39,700 nt of DNA from Mycobacterium sp. 1165178.9 (lineage in GTDB: Bacteria > Actinomycetota > Actinomycetes > Mycobacteriales > Mycobacteriaceae): NCBI RefSeq assembly GCF_001673555.1, contig NZ_LZMB01000530.1:1-39700 (forward strand), written 5' to 3'. The notes below the pieces were generated by a model, which saw only the letters and a program-made list of their open reading frames with translations, was not told the origin of the DNA and did not search any database. Both the position numbers and the translations under genes were made by a program. Below are positions 8,411 through 16,540 of this stretch, one piece after another. How positions within the stretch are numbered: position 1 is the first letter of the stretch; each line of letters begins with the position of its first letter.

Positions 8411-9334
8411 ATGACGACCGAACTGGTGTCAACCACGGTCATCGCCTCCGATGGCGTGCGGCTGGCGGTGCATACCTACACCGATATCGACCCCGCGCGG
8501 CCGACGATCCTTGCCATCCACGGCTATCCCGACAACCACCGCGTGTGGGATCCGGTGGCGACGACATTGGCTCGCCGATTCAACGTCGTGGCGTACGACG
8601 TGCGGGGTGCCGGCCAATCCTCCACGCCGCCCAACCGTTCGGGATACCGGCTGCCGCAACTGGTCGCCGACATCGGCGCGGTGATCGAGCGCCTCGGCGT
8701 GGACGAGGTCCACCTGCTGGCCCACGACTGGGGATCGATCCAGGCCTGGGCGGCGGTCACCGACGACGCAGTTGTGAGCAAGATCGCCTCGTTCACCTCC
8801 GTCTCCGGGCCCCACCTGAACTACGCGGGCAAGTTCCTGCGATCCGCTCGCACGCCACGCGCGCTTCTCGACGTGGTCAAACAGGTCCTGGCCTCGTCCT
8901 ACATCTGGTTCTTCCTGTGCCCGGGTGTACCGGAGCTGGCGATCCGGTCCCGGGCGACGGTGAAAGTCTTTGAGGCCGTCGAGCGTATCGGCGGCTCGAG
9001 CACCCGCGGCGGACGCGGTGCGCAGTACCGCTCGGTCGATGACTACCTGAACGGGCTCAACCTCTATCGCGCGAACATGCCCGCACCGATGCTGTCGCCC
9101 CCGGCCCAGTTGCCGCGGACCACCGTTCCAGTGCAGGTGCTGGTCGCACGCCAGGACTATTTCGTATCGCGCGCCCTGCAACGGTTTACCGGCTCCATCC
9201 CGGAGGGCGGCAGGGTCGTCCCGATCGAGGGCGGCCATTGGGTGGTCACCGCCTACCCCGACGTCATCGCCCGGCTCACCGGCGAGTGGGTCGACCTGAT
9301 CAGCCGGTCCGGCGATCGCCGCGGCATCGGCTAA
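8411..9334 (+). CDS. Alpha/beta hydrolase, epoxide hydrolase/EphD-like
   Basis: A 307-residue alpha/beta hydrolase starting two bases after the previous stop. The oxyanion-hole motif HGYPDN is near residue 37. The nucleophile elbow AHDWGS carries Asp106 rather than Ser, and His276 in EGGHWV completes the site. An Asp in VARQDYFV is the likely acid. An Asp nucleophile with HDWG is typical of epoxide hydrolases and haloalkane dehalogenases. The protein looks like the hydrolase half of mycobacterial EphD, which also carries a C-terminal SDR domain; that domain is absent here. In this operon it may open an epoxide made by the di-iron protein, which is inference. Haloalkane dehalogenation or a non-hydrolytic role is also possible. 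Confidence 0.8.
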   Translation: MTTELVSTTVIASDGVRLAVHTYTDIDPARPTILAIHGYPDNHRVWDPVATTLARRFNVVAYDVRGAGQSSTPPNRSGYRLPQLVADIGAVIERLGVDEVHLLAHDWGSIQAWAAVTDDAVVSKIASFTSVSGPHLNYAGKFLRSARTPRALLDVVKQVLASSYIWFFLCPGVPELAIRSRATVKVFEAVERIGGSSTRGGRGAQYRSVDDYLNGLNLYRANMPAPMLSPPAQLPRTTVPVQVLVARQDYFVSRALQRFTGSIPEGGRVVPIEGGHWVVTAYPDVIARLTGEWVDLISRSGDRRGIG

Positions 9335-9348
9335 GTGTGAGGATCGTA

Positions 9349-10425
9349 GTGGCACAGACTATTTGGGACAGTATTCCGGCCGACCTGTACGGCCGCCGCA
9401 AACGTGACCGCATGTACACCGCGTTGTACGGCGTCGGTTCGCTGTTCGGCGGCCTCGCTTCGGCGTCGGGCTGGACATCCGCACGAGTTGAGTCCGTGCG
9501 GCGCACCACCACCGCGGTGGTCGCCGACCGCGAACTAGTGACGCCCGATGTGGTCGCTTTGACGCTGGTCGACCCCGACGGTGGGTTGTTGCCGTCCTGG
9601 ACACCCGGCGCCCATATCGACGTTCGGCTGCCATCGGGCCGGCGCCGGCAGTACTCGCTGTGTGGCTCGCCCGGACGGCGGACCGACTATCGCATCGCGG
9701 TGCGCCGCATCGCCGATGGTGGCGGCGGTTCGATCGAAATGCACGACACCTTCGAGGTGGGTGACAAACTCGAATTCGAAGGGCCCCGCAACGCGTTCTA
9801 CCTCGTCACCGACGAGCGTGAGGTGTTGTTCGTGATCGGCGGCATCGGGGTGACGCCGATTCTGCCGATGATCCAGACCGCCCAGCAGCGCGGAATCAAC
9901 TGGCGCGCCGTCTATGCCGGTCGCAGCCGGGATTACATGCCGCTGCTCAACGAGGTGGTGGCGGTGGACCCGGGCCGAGTCACCGTGTGGGCCGACGACG
10001 AGCGCGGCCGAATTCCCACCGCGTCCGATTTGCTTGCCGGCGCCGGGCCGGCGACGTCCGTCTACGTGTGCGGCCCCACCGCCATGCTCGAATCGGTGCG
10101 CACCGTGCGCAACGAACACTCAGACGCGCCGCTGCACTACGAACGTTTCGGCCCTCCGCCGGTGGTCGATGGTGTCCCCTTCGAGCTGGAACTGGCCCGC
10201 TCGCAGCGAGTGCTCAGCGTGCCGGCGAACCGATCGGCGCTGGACGTGATGCTCGACCGCGATTCGACCACCGCGTACTCCTGCCAGCAGGGGTTCTGCG
10301 GAACCTGCAAGGTCAAAGTGCTTGGGGGACAAGTGGATCGCCGCGGGCGCACCGTCGAGGGCGATGACGAGATGTTGGTCTGCGTTTCCCGCGCAAAATC
10401 CGGGCGCGTGGTGATTGACGCCTGA
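9349..10425 (+). CDS. PDR/VanB-type flavin oxidoreductase with C-terminal 2Fe-2S domain
   Basis: A 358-residue phthalate-dioxygenase-reductase-like protein. After about 45 residues comes a flavin-binding barrel with RRQYSLCG, then the NAD(P)H domain with FVIGGIGVTPILPM and VYVCGPTAML. The C-terminal plant-type ferredoxin domain has Cys312-x4-Cys317-x2-Cys320 and Cys345. Such proteins pass electrons from NAD(P)H through flavin and 2Fe-2S to an oxygenase. Its obvious partner is the ferritin-like di-iron protein encoded at 7500. The N-terminal extension (SIPADLYGRRKRDRMYTALY) is longer than in minimal PDR proteins. The GTG at 9349 has AGG seven bases upstream; an in-frame GTG at 9337 is possible. 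Last clear gene of the operon. Confidence 0.88.
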   Translation: MAQTIWDSIPADLYGRRKRDRMYTALYGVGSLFGGLASASGWTSARVESVRRTTTAVVADRELVTPDVVALTLVDPDGGLLPSWTPGAHIDVRLPSGRRRQYSLCGSPGRRTDYRIAVRRIADGGGGSIEMHDTFEVGDKLEFEGPRNAFYLVTDEREVLFVIGGIGVTPILPMIQTAQQRGINWRAVYAGRSRDYMPLLNEVVAVDPGRVTVWADDERGRIPTASDLLAGAGPATSVYVCGPTAMLESVRTVRNEHSDAPLHYERFGPPPVVDGVPFELELARSQRVLSVPANRSALDVMLDRDSTTAYSCQQGFCGTCKVKVLGGQVDRRGRTVEGDDEMLVCVSRAKSGRVVIDA

Positions 10426-10451
10426 GCGCTCGGATGCGCCACGTTTAACCC

Positions 10452-10780
10452 GTGCTGGCCTCGGTGCCGCGCATGCAACCGAAATACATCCTGCTCGGCA
10501 TCGGGCTGGGGCTCGGCGGTGTCCTCGCGCATTGCGCGGGACGGCCGCTCGGCCAGCCGCTCACCTACGCGGTGATGTCCTCCACGCAACTGGGCGTCGC
10601 GGTGGCCGCGGTCGCCATCGGCGCCCAACAGCACCTGCTTAGCGCGGGCGAAGCCGCGGCGTTGATGTTCGGTCCCTGTTGGGCATCGCCTGCACATCGA
10701 CCGCGGGCGCGCTGGCGGCGCGCAGCCAGGACGTTGCCGAACCGGATGAAGCCGCACGGGCTCCGCTGGGTCATGCTTAG
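10452..10780 (+). pseudogene. Small membrane protein gene with a single-base frameshift
   Basis: From GTG 10452 (or ATG 10473) the frame encodes a small hydrophobic protein beginning MQPKYILLGIGLGLGGVLAH. After GGT at 10671-10673 the sensible reading moves to the frame CTG TTG GGC (10676 onward), encoding LLGIACTSTAGALAARSQ and ending at TAG 10778-10780. Adding one base before CC at 10674 would give one continuous protein of about 105-110 residues with two or three membrane helices. The unshifted frame instead runs into an Arg/Trp-rich tail over the next gene. This is either a real one-base deletion or a sequencing error. I do not recognise the family. It lies between the reductase and the permease on the same strand. 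Confidence 0.6.
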
Positions 10781-10783
10781 GCG

Positions 10784-12067
10784 ATGCCGAAGAAATCGCT
10801 ACTGTCGCCGCGGCCGGAAACCGGCTTGGGGGAGCCCATGCTGGGGACGTGGCGCGCAGCCGCGCTGAGCCTTGCCGTAATCGCGTCCGCGGCATGGTAC
10901 GGATTGGGCGCCCTGCTCGGGGCGGCGGTCATGATCCCGGTGATCTACGCATTGGCGCGGTTACGTGACCATACGCCGGAAGCGCGCAGCACCGCCGAGT
11001 TGATCGGCGCCACCCTGGGCCCCAAAGCGGGAATGGCCGCAGGCATCGTCCAGCTGCTCGCGTACCTGGTGCTGGCCGCGAAATTCGCTGCCACGCTCGG
11101 CTTGCAAGTGTTGCAGCTGTTTTCGCCGGGCGACGATCCCACCGTGATCGTGTCGTGGCTGCCGGCCGCCGCCGCGGCAGCGGCGCTGGTCGTCGGTGCC
11201 GCCACCTGTTGGACATCGACTCGGTCCGTGGCGTCACTGGCGCTACCGCTGGTACTCGCGGGCCTGCTCATCTACGTCTACCTCGCGGTGGCGGTGGTTA
11301 CCCTCGTCGCGTTGAGCACCGACCCCGTCGTCATCGGAACGGCCGCAACACCGCGCCAGCTGTCCGGCCAGCTCGTCGGGTTCGGGCTGGGGATGGTGGG
11401 CGTTGAACTGCTTACCGTCCGCACCACGCGCATCGCGCGGCCGGGACGATCCATGTCGCTGGCCACCGCGGTGGTGGCCGCGGTCGCCCTGGTGTTGTGG
11501 GTGGGAGATCACCGAGGTGTGGCGGGGCCTTGGCGATGGAGCGCCAAGATGCTGGCCGAGGCGGTGCCCGAGTTCTACGCCGACGACGGCCGGCGGTGGC
11601 TGACGGTGGCCGGCATCGCATTGGCCGTGGCCGCCGCGCCGGTGTCCGGGTGGGCCGCGGTGCGCGCCGCCACCGGTCTGGCGGTAATGCGCGGGGCCGC
11701 ACCGAACACCCGCCTGCGACTGGCGGTGATCGGGCTCGTGGCGGCGGTTTCCGCGGTGGTCTCGGCGCACGGCGCGCGCTGGATCGGGCTCGTCATCCTG
11801 AGCGCGGCGCCCCTGCTGCTGATGGCGCTGTATGTGTTTGCCACGGAGGCCAATTCGCGGATCCCCGGCGACAGTGCTGTGGCCTGGTGGGTCCGCCTGG
11901 TGATGCCTGCGCTGGGCGCGGTCGCGGTGGTCAAACCGCTCGCGGACTCCGAGTTCGCTTCGGTGGCGGTGGCGACGGTGGTGGCCGCGGCGGTCGGGGT
12001 GGGCGCCGCGCTCGCCGTCGCTTCGCTGTTGGCGCGGCCCGGTAGTTCCACCGAAAAATCTGAGTAG
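10784..12067 (+). CDS. APC-like (amino acid/polyamine) permease family membrane protein
   Basis: A 427-residue integral membrane protein with about eleven or twelve hydrophobic segments, most like a divergent amino acid-polyamine-organocation permease. The usual first-helix GSGIF signature is not present in standard form (IASAAWYGLGALLG instead), so the substrate cannot be inferred. The ATG at 10784 lies four bases after the stop of the frameshifted small gene but lacks a clear ribosome-binding site. An in-frame ATG at 10838 follows GGGGGAG and may be the true start. The C-terminus ends with a short charged tail before TAG 12065-12067. Same-strand packing suggests cotranscription with the small membrane gene. 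Confidence 0.55.
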   Translation: MPKKSLLSPRPETGLGEPMLGTWRAAALSLAVIASAAWYGLGALLGAAVMIPVIYALARLRDHTPEARSTAELIGATLGPKAGMAAGIVQLLAYLVLAAKFAATLGLQVLQLFSPGDDPTVIVSWLPAAAAAAALVVGAATCWTSTRSVASLALPLVLAGLLIYVYLAVAVVTLVALSTDPVVIGTAATPRQLSGQLVGFGLGMVGVELLTVRTTRIARPGRSMSLATAVVAAVALVLWVGDHRGVAGPWRWSAKMLAEAVPEFYADDGRRWLTVAGIALAVAAAPVSGWAAVRAATGLAVMRGAAPNTRLRLAVIGLVAAVSAVVSAHGARWIGLVILSAAPLLLMALYVFATEANSRIPGDSAVAWWVRLVMPALGAVAVVKPLADSEFASVAVATVVAAAVGVGAALAVASLLARPGSSTEKSE

Positions 12068-12073
12068 TCTTAC
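12060..12073. promoter_or_regulatory. CTGAGTAGT half-site upstream of yiaA/B-type gene
   Basis: CTGAGTAGT at 12060-12068 repeats exactly the left half of the 18-bp palindrome at 12400-12417. It overlaps the permease stop codon and lies about 45 bases upstream of the next start. It may be a second, weaker binding site for the same regulator. Confidence 0.4.
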
Positions 12074-12112
12074 GGATGCCCGCGAACGGCTCGCTGCCGC
12101 AGTCTTTTTGGC

Positions 12113-12403
12113 ATGACCGTTCCCAGCAGCATTTCGAAAACCACCGTCGCCTTCTTCGTTCAGGCCGCCGTAGCGTTCTCGATCAGCTTCGTGGCCGCTC
12201 TCGGCGGAATCTATTTCCTCCCGCTTGACCCCTGGCCCCGATTGTTCCTCGGCGTCACCTTCCTGTTCCTGGTGTCGAGCGCGTTCACCCTGGCCAAGGT
12301 GATCCGCGACCAGCAGGAGGCCGCGACCGTGCGGGTACGACTCGATGAGGCCCGCATCGAAAAGCTGCTCGCCGATTACGACCCGCTCAACGCCGGGAAC
12401 TGA
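12113..12403 (+). CDS. YiaA/YiaB two-helix family inner membrane protein
   Basis: A 96-residue membrane protein with two hydrophobic helices (about residues 11-35 and 42-62) joined by a short turn, PLDPWPRL. A basic, coiled cytoplasmic tail follows (IRDQQEAATVRVRLDEARIEK). This is the layout of the yiaA/B two-helix domain family (PF05360-like), for which no activity is firmly established. No strong ribosome-binding site precedes the ATG. A CTGAGTAGT element lies upstream and an 18-bp palindrome containing the same element overlaps the stop codon. The same regulator may therefore govern this gene and the acyltransferase that follows. Confidence 0.8.
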   Translation: MTVPSSISKTTVAFFVQAAVAFSISFVAALGGIYFLPLDPWPRLFLGVTFLFLVSSAFTLAKVIRDQQEAATVRVRLDEARIEKLLADYDPLNAGN

Positions 12404-12417
12404 GTAGTACTACTCAG
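12400..12417. promoter_or_regulatory. Perfect 18-bp palindrome, probable operator
   Basis: CTGAGTAGTACTACTCAG is a perfect dyad starting at the stop codon of the YiaA/B gene and lying about 110 bases ahead of the acyltransferase start. It is AT-richer than its surroundings and has no unpaired loop, which fits a protein-binding operator for a dimeric repressor better than a terminator. Its left half recurs at 12060. Confidence 0.55.
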
Positions 12418-12526
12418 CCACAACGCGTAGAAGTGCGCAGGCTCGCGCGCGCAGCATCGGCGAGGCTTCTCTCATCGCAGCTCCACCACAACGCATCCGA
12501 ATCAGCAGAAGGGCAGTTCCGCTCCT

Positions 12527-13855
12527 ATGGCAACTCTTGTCAGATTTCCCGACGTCGCCGAGGTGGCCGCGAGTACGCCGGCCGATCGCGATCGCGTCCT
12601 GGACGTTATCCGCATCGCGTCGCTGGTCGGCGTGGTGCTCGGCCATACCGTGATGGCGGCCAGCATCATTGAAAATCACGTCTTGATCTGGGACAACCTG
12701 CTCACCAGCTCGGTGCTGTTCCAGGCGATGACATGGTTGCTGCAGATCATGCCGCTGTTCTTCTTCGCCGGAGCGGCGGCCTGCGTGTCCTCCTGGGCTC
12801 CCGGCGCCAATTGGGGAGGCTGGCTGATGAAACGCTGCACCAGGCTGTTCCGCCCGGTGTTCTACTACTTGGCGTTCTGGGCCGTGGCGCTGACGGTGCT
12901 GTATCGGTTACTGCCGCAACACATCTACGAGCCGATCGCAGGCGTCAGCACGCAGCTGCTCTGGTTCCTGGGAGCCTACGTCCTGGTGCTGGCGGCCATG
13001 CCCATGCTGTACCGGATCACCACGGCCACGCGCCTGGTCGCCAGTGTGGCGACCGTCTACGGCGCGATCGCGCTGATCGACGCGATCCGGCTGCACTGGC
13101 CGGCAACGATGTCGCTGGGTTACCTCAACCTGGCCGTCTGGCTCATTCCCGCCATGTTCGGCGTGGCCTACCGTCGTGGGCTGCTCGCCCGCCGCGCCGC
13201 GCTGGCCACCGCCGCCGCCTTCTTCGCCGTGGACGTCGCCCTGGTGCACTGGGGGCCGTATCAGATCAGCATGGTCGGCACCGGAGACCATCATCTGTCC
13301 AACACCAGTCCGCCGTCACTGCTGCTGGCAGGGCACGCAATCATCCTGAGCGCGTTGGCAATCGCGGCCGCACCGGCGATCGCGCGCTGGGCGCGGCGTC
13401 CGAGGGTGTGGTGGTGGACCGCCATCGGCAACTCCGGCGCGATGACGCTGTACCTGTGGCACATGCCGGTCCTGCTGGGCACCCACCTGGTCTTCGATTA
13501 CCTTGGCTGCCCGCGCTTTCCGGGCGCGCAGGATTTTCTGGCCATCAGCCTCGCGCAAGTGCTCATCGTGGTCGTCGCGGTGGCGGTGCTGTTCGTCGTG
13601 CTGCGACCGCTCGAAAACGACCCGTTGTCCGGTTGGGACGGCGCACCCGCGGTGACGTCACGCGGGCAAGGTTGCGCCATCGGTGCCCTATTGTGCGTGG
13701 CCGGCGTTGCGCTGCTCGCCGCGATCAGGTGGGGACTCAAGGACGACGGGCTGGTCTGCATGGCCGTTGTGGTGACCGCGCTGGTGACCGCGCGGATCGT
13801 GGCCCAGCACAACGGCAGAATAACGCCGCGACGCCCGCGCGCGGTGGCACGGTAG
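12527..13855 (+). CDS. Acyltransferase-3 family membrane protein
   Basis: A 442-residue integral membrane protein with about ten to twelve helices and features of the acyltransferase-3 (OafA/NolL-like) family. The cytoplasmic start leads into RDRVLDVIRIASLVGVVLGH, carrying the conserved Arg and the His of the active site. Later come FFFAGAAACVSSW and the GNSGAMTLYLWHMPVL segment typical of these proteins. Members transfer acyl groups to sugars or other envelope molecules. The acceptor here is unknown. AGAAGGG lies upstream of the ATG at 12527 at slightly long spacing. Upstream 18-bp palindrome may regulate it; downstream a strong bidirectional hairpin ends the transcript. Confidence 0.8.
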   Translation: MATLVRFPDVAEVAASTPADRDRVLDVIRIASLVGVVLGHTVMAASIIENHVLIWDNLLTSSVLFQAMTWLLQIMPLFFFAGAAACVSSWAPGANWGGWLMKRCTRLFRPVFYYLAFWAVALTVLYRLLPQHIYEPIAGVSTQLLWFLGAYVLVLAAMPMLYRITTATRLVASVATVYGAIALIDAIRLHWPATMSLGYLNLAVWLIPAMFGVAYRRGLLARRAALATAAAFFAVDVALVHWGPYQISMVGTGDHHLSNTSPPSLLLAGHAIILSALAIAAAPAIARWARRPRVWWWTAIGNSGAMTLYLWHMPVLLGTHLVFDYLGCPRFPGAQDFLAISLAQVLIVVVAVAVLFVVLRPLENDPLSGWDGAPAVTSRGQGCAIGALLCVAGVALLAAIRWGLKDDGLVCMAVVVTALVTARIVAQHNGRITPRRPRAVAR

Positions 13856-13868
13856 CCGCGGATTCAAA

Positions 13869-13909
13869 TGACCCGCGGGGCGAAAGCTGTCCGCCCGCCC
13901 CGCGGGTCA
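13869..13909. terminator. Bidirectional terminator hairpin between convergent genes
   Basis: TGACCCGCGGGGCG (13869-13882) pairs perfectly with CGCCCCGCGGGTCA (13896-13909) over a 13-base loop. It separates the acyltransferase and the convergent response-regulator gene and overlaps the latter's stop codon. Confidence 0.75.
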
Positions 13910-14572
13910 CGGCTCGTCGTCCAGGCCGTGCTCGATGGCGTATCGCGCCAGTTCCACCCGATTGGCGACTTGAAGCTTGCGAAATGTCGCCTGCACATGG
14001 TTTTCCACCGTGCGATGGCTCAGCGAAAGCCTCTCGGCGATCTGCTTGGCGGACAGCCCTTTTGCGACATACCGCAACACCTCGGTTTCGCGGTCGGTGA
14101 GGCTGGGGCGGGCGGGGCCGTCGTTCTTGCTCTGCGCCATGCGCCGGTATTCACCCAGCACCAGCCCGGCCAGGCTCGGGGTGAACACAGCCCGGCCTGC
14201 CGCAGTGGCCGTCACCGCCTGCGCCAGTTCGGATTTCGAGGCGCTCTTGACCAGGTATCCCGTTGCGCCTGCCTTGACCGCCTCCAGAACGTCCTCGCGT
14301 TCGTCGGAGGCCGACAGCACCAGCACCCGCGACGAAGGCGAGACCGCGAGCACCGCGGCCGTCGCCTGCGCACCGTCGCCGTCGGCCAGCTGCATGTCCA
14401 TCACCACCACATCGGGCTTGACCGCGGCCGCCCGCCGTTGGGCGGCGGCCACACCGTCGGCGGTGGCAACCACGTTGAACCCGGCCTCGGCGAGGTCACG
14501 AGCGACCGCATCACGCCAGATCGGATGGTCGTCGACCACCATCACCGTCGTCAAAGTCCCGTCATCCGCCAT
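13907..14572 (-). CDS. NarL/LuxR-type two-component response regulator
   Basis: A 221-residue response regulator. The receiver domain has the acidic pair in VVDDHP (residues 12-17), the phospho-acceptor Asp59 in VVVMDMQLADGDG and the conserved Lys109 in GYLVKS. A LuxR/GerE helix-turn-helix follows: LTDRETEVLRYVAKGLSAKQ and SLSHRTVENHV. The ATG at 14572 is chosen; upstream in-frame extension to 14605 lies inside the kinase gene. Its start overlaps the 3' end of the sensor kinase gene by 22 bases, so the two are surely cotranscribed and probably translationally coupled. The targets are not evident from the window. Confidence 0.9.
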   Translation of the reverse strand: MADDGTLTTVMVVDDHPIWRDAVARDLAEAGFNVVATADGVAAAQRRAAAVKPDVVVMDMQLADGDGAQATAAVLAVSPSSRVLVLSASDEREDVLEAVKAGATGYLVKSASKSELAQAVTATAAGRAVFTPSLAGLVLGEYRRMAQSKNDGPARPSLTDRETEVLRYVAKGLSAKQIAERLSLSHRTVENHVQATFRKLQVANRVELARYAIEHGLDDEP

Positions 14573-15720
14573 GGCTTCCCTCCCCGCGGCACGGACAACT
14601 CCCACTCGGTGCCTTCGCCGGGGTCAGTGCGCAATTCGGCGCTGCCGCCCAACGACGTCAACCGTCCAACGATCGACTGGGAGATGCCGAGGCGCCCCTG
14701 CCGCGTCGCTTCCTCGAGCCGGCCGGCGGTGATTCCGACTCCATCGTCGCGGACACTGACCAGCACGGAATCGCCGAGATCCTCCACGAGCACGAACGCG
14801 CGCGCATCCGGGCCGGCGTGGGCAACGACGTTGTCCAGCGCATTGCCCACCGCGGCGTCGAGTTCGGTTGCTGCCCAACGTCCCAACGGCACCGGCGTGC
14901 CGGGGAGGCTGAATGACACCCGATCGGATTCCCGGCACCGCAGCAGCGTGCGCAGGTCGACCGTGGCGCCGCCGGTTTCCGGGTCGATGTCCGTGCACAC
15001 CAGCCAGCGCCGCAGCGCGCGTTCTTGCTCGCTCGCCAGGTCGGCGAGTTCGGCTGTAGCGCCGCCGATCTCGTGGCCCTTCTTGGCGACCAGCGCCAGC
15101 ACCTGGATGGCGCCGTCGTGTACCTGCCGGGACAGCCGGTCGCGCTCCTGCACCGCCGCCGACAATTGGGCTGCCCGTTGCAGCTCGTCGTGGGCGCGGC
15201 GCGCGGTTTGCGCGGCCATCCCGATCGCCATGCCGATCGCCAGTTCGATGATGACCGTGGCGTTGTGCCCGAGGTTGAGCGCCAGGTAGTTCTTGACGGC
15301 GAAGTTGGTGGCCATCACCGCCAGTCCCGTCAGCATTCCGCCGGCGGGGCCGAACTGGATGGCGGCCGAAATCGTGGGATTGCTGGCCCACAACGTCGTC
15401 GGCCAGGTCTGGTTGTCGGCCGCCCAGTGCGGGCTCGCGACGAGGCTGTTCGACCACATCAGCAGGACGACGACCACGAGCTCGGCGAGCACCCACGCCG
15501 GTTTGCGACCGAACCCCCGCAGATAGGCGAACGCGCACGCCGCGCTCCAGCCGATCAGTCCGCTGAAGAGCACCCAACCCAGCACGGGCCGAACCAGATC
15601 CGGGTTGACGGCAATCTGAAAGCCGGTGGCATAGATGCAGCTCAGCAACCGGAACACTTGGGCCGCGCGCCACAGCGGCGTGGTGGGGTCGGGGCCGTGG
15701 TTCGCCATCGTGGTCAGCAT
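14551..15720 (-). CDS. NarL-family sensor histidine kinase, membrane-bound (MacS-like)
   Basis: A kinase of about 389 residues. Roughly five or six membrane helices occupy residues 20-170. The dimerisation/phosphoacceptor region RDRLSRQVHDGAIQVLAL follows, with His201. The HATPase_c domain shows an N-box in NALDNVVAHAG, a G1 box in RDDGVGI and a G2-like GRLGISQSIVGRLTSLGG. A polytopic sensor with almost no extracytoplasmic domain suggests a membrane-state signal. The layout resembles the actinobacterial MacS family, which I suggest only tentatively. ATG 15720 or ATG 15708 are both plausible starts; a longer frame reaches 15789 but would overlap the upstream gene. It precedes and overlaps its response regulator. 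Confidence 0.82.
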   Translation of the reverse strand: MLTTMANHGPDPTTPLWRAAQVFRLLSCIYATGFQIAVNPDLVRPVLGWVLFSGLIGWSAACAFAYLRGFGRKPAWVLAELVVVVLLMWSNSLVASPHWAADNQTWPTTLWASNPTISAAIQFGPAGGMLTGLAVMATNFAVKNYLALNLGHNATVIIELAIGMAIGMAAQTARRAHDELQRAAQLSAAVQERDRLSRQVHDGAIQVLALVAKKGHEIGGATAELADLASEQERALRRWLVCTDIDPETGGATVDLRTLLRCRESDRVSFSLPGTPVPLGRWAATELDAAVGNALDNVVAHAGPDARAFVLVEDLGDSVLVSVRDDGVGITAGRLEEATRQGRLGISQSIVGRLTSLGGSAELRTDPGEGTEWELSVPRGGKPWRMTGL

Positions 15721-15754
15721 AAGGGCGGACGGCACCCAGTCGATTGCCAGCCTT

Positions 15755-16438
15755 TTACTGGTGATCGACGGAGGGGTGGACGCGCTCATGCGCGGTCAGC
15801 ATCAGGTGGTCGAATTCCGATTGCGTGTTCAGCGGCAGGCCGGCACGGCGGAAGTCTTCTGCGATCTGCTCGGCCAGCGGACGCAGCTTGATATTCGCTT
15901 CCTGGGACAGCCATTTGAGCAACTCGAAGGCCGCGCTTTCGCCGATGCCGTAGATCAGCATCAGCATGCCTTTGGCTTGCTCGATGGCGGCCCGATGCTC
16001 GCTGATCTCAGCGAGTTTCGCGCTCATCTCGTCTTCGCGCGATCGCTCGCTTGGTTCGGAGACGTCGATGTAGAACCCGTGGGTTCCGATCACGTCACCG
16101 TCGTCGTCGAAGATCCGGTCGCCGACGACGACGACGTGGCGCACGTTTCCCCGGGTATCGACGATGCGGTGCCGAGTGCTGAACGCCCGGTGCGTATGGA
16201 CTATCTCACCGATGGTGGCCGCGACGTGCCCGCGGTCGTCGGGATGCTTGTGTGACAGCACCAGTTCGGTGGTCGGAGTGACGCTGCCGGGCTCATATCC
16301 GTGCATGCGTTGCACTTGCTCCGACCATTCCCAGCGTTGGTCGGTGAAGTAGAACCGAAACCAGCCGGCCGGTTGTGCAGCGCCGCCAGCCAACGCCTGT
16401 TCCACATTGGCCGTTTGGCCATCGAGTTCCCATTTCAT
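15755..16438 (-). CDS. PAS and ANTAR domain protein (probable RNA-binding antiterminator)
   Basis: A 227-residue regulator. The PAS fold (PAS_3-like) spans about residues 20-130, with WEWSEQVQRMHGYEPGS and HPDDRGHV. The C-terminal ANTAR domain contains HRAAIEQAKGMLMLIYGIGE and AFELLKWLSQEANIKL. ANTAR proteins bind paired hairpins in nascent RNA and prevent termination; PAS domains sense small ligands, redox or light. The ligand is unknown. ATG 16438 starts the conserved part and follows AGGGAGG at long spacing. The gene ends only about 35 bases before the sensor kinase start, so the three regulators may form one minus-strand unit. A GAF-ANTAR protein is encoded about 4 kb away. Confidence 0.88.
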   Translation of the reverse strand: MKWELDGQTANVEQALAGGAAQPAGWFRFYFTDQRWEWSEQVQRMHGYEPGSVTPTTELVLSHKHPDDRGHVAATIGEIVHTHRAFSTRHRIVDTRGNVRHVVVVGDRIFDDDGDVIGTHGFYIDVSEPSERSREDEMSAKLAEISEHRAAIEQAKGMLMLIYGIGESAAFELLKWLSQEANIKLRPLAEQIAEDFRRAGLPLNTQSEFDHLMLTAHERVHPSVDHQ

Positions 16439-16495
16439 GGTGATCCGGCCTCCCTGGCGCCGGCGAGACGTCCGCACTAACCCGGGGCCGGCGGC

Positions 16496-16526
16496 GGGCG
16501 GTGGTCGGGGGAGTTGACCGCCGCCC
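16496..16526 (-). terminator. Terminator hairpin after hsp18
   Basis: GGGCGGTGGTC (16496-16506) pairs with GACCGCCGCCC (16516-16526) with one G-T-type mismatch and a 9-base loop. It lies 14 bases downstream of the hsp18 stop codon, between hsp18 and the PAS-ANTAR gene. Confidence 0.55.
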
Positions 16527-16540
16527 GGCCCGCCGGTCGG

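Noticed and set aside
13868..15289. 473-codon + strand frame across the two-component genes
   Set aside because: Lies antisense to the regulator and kinase and resembles no protein.
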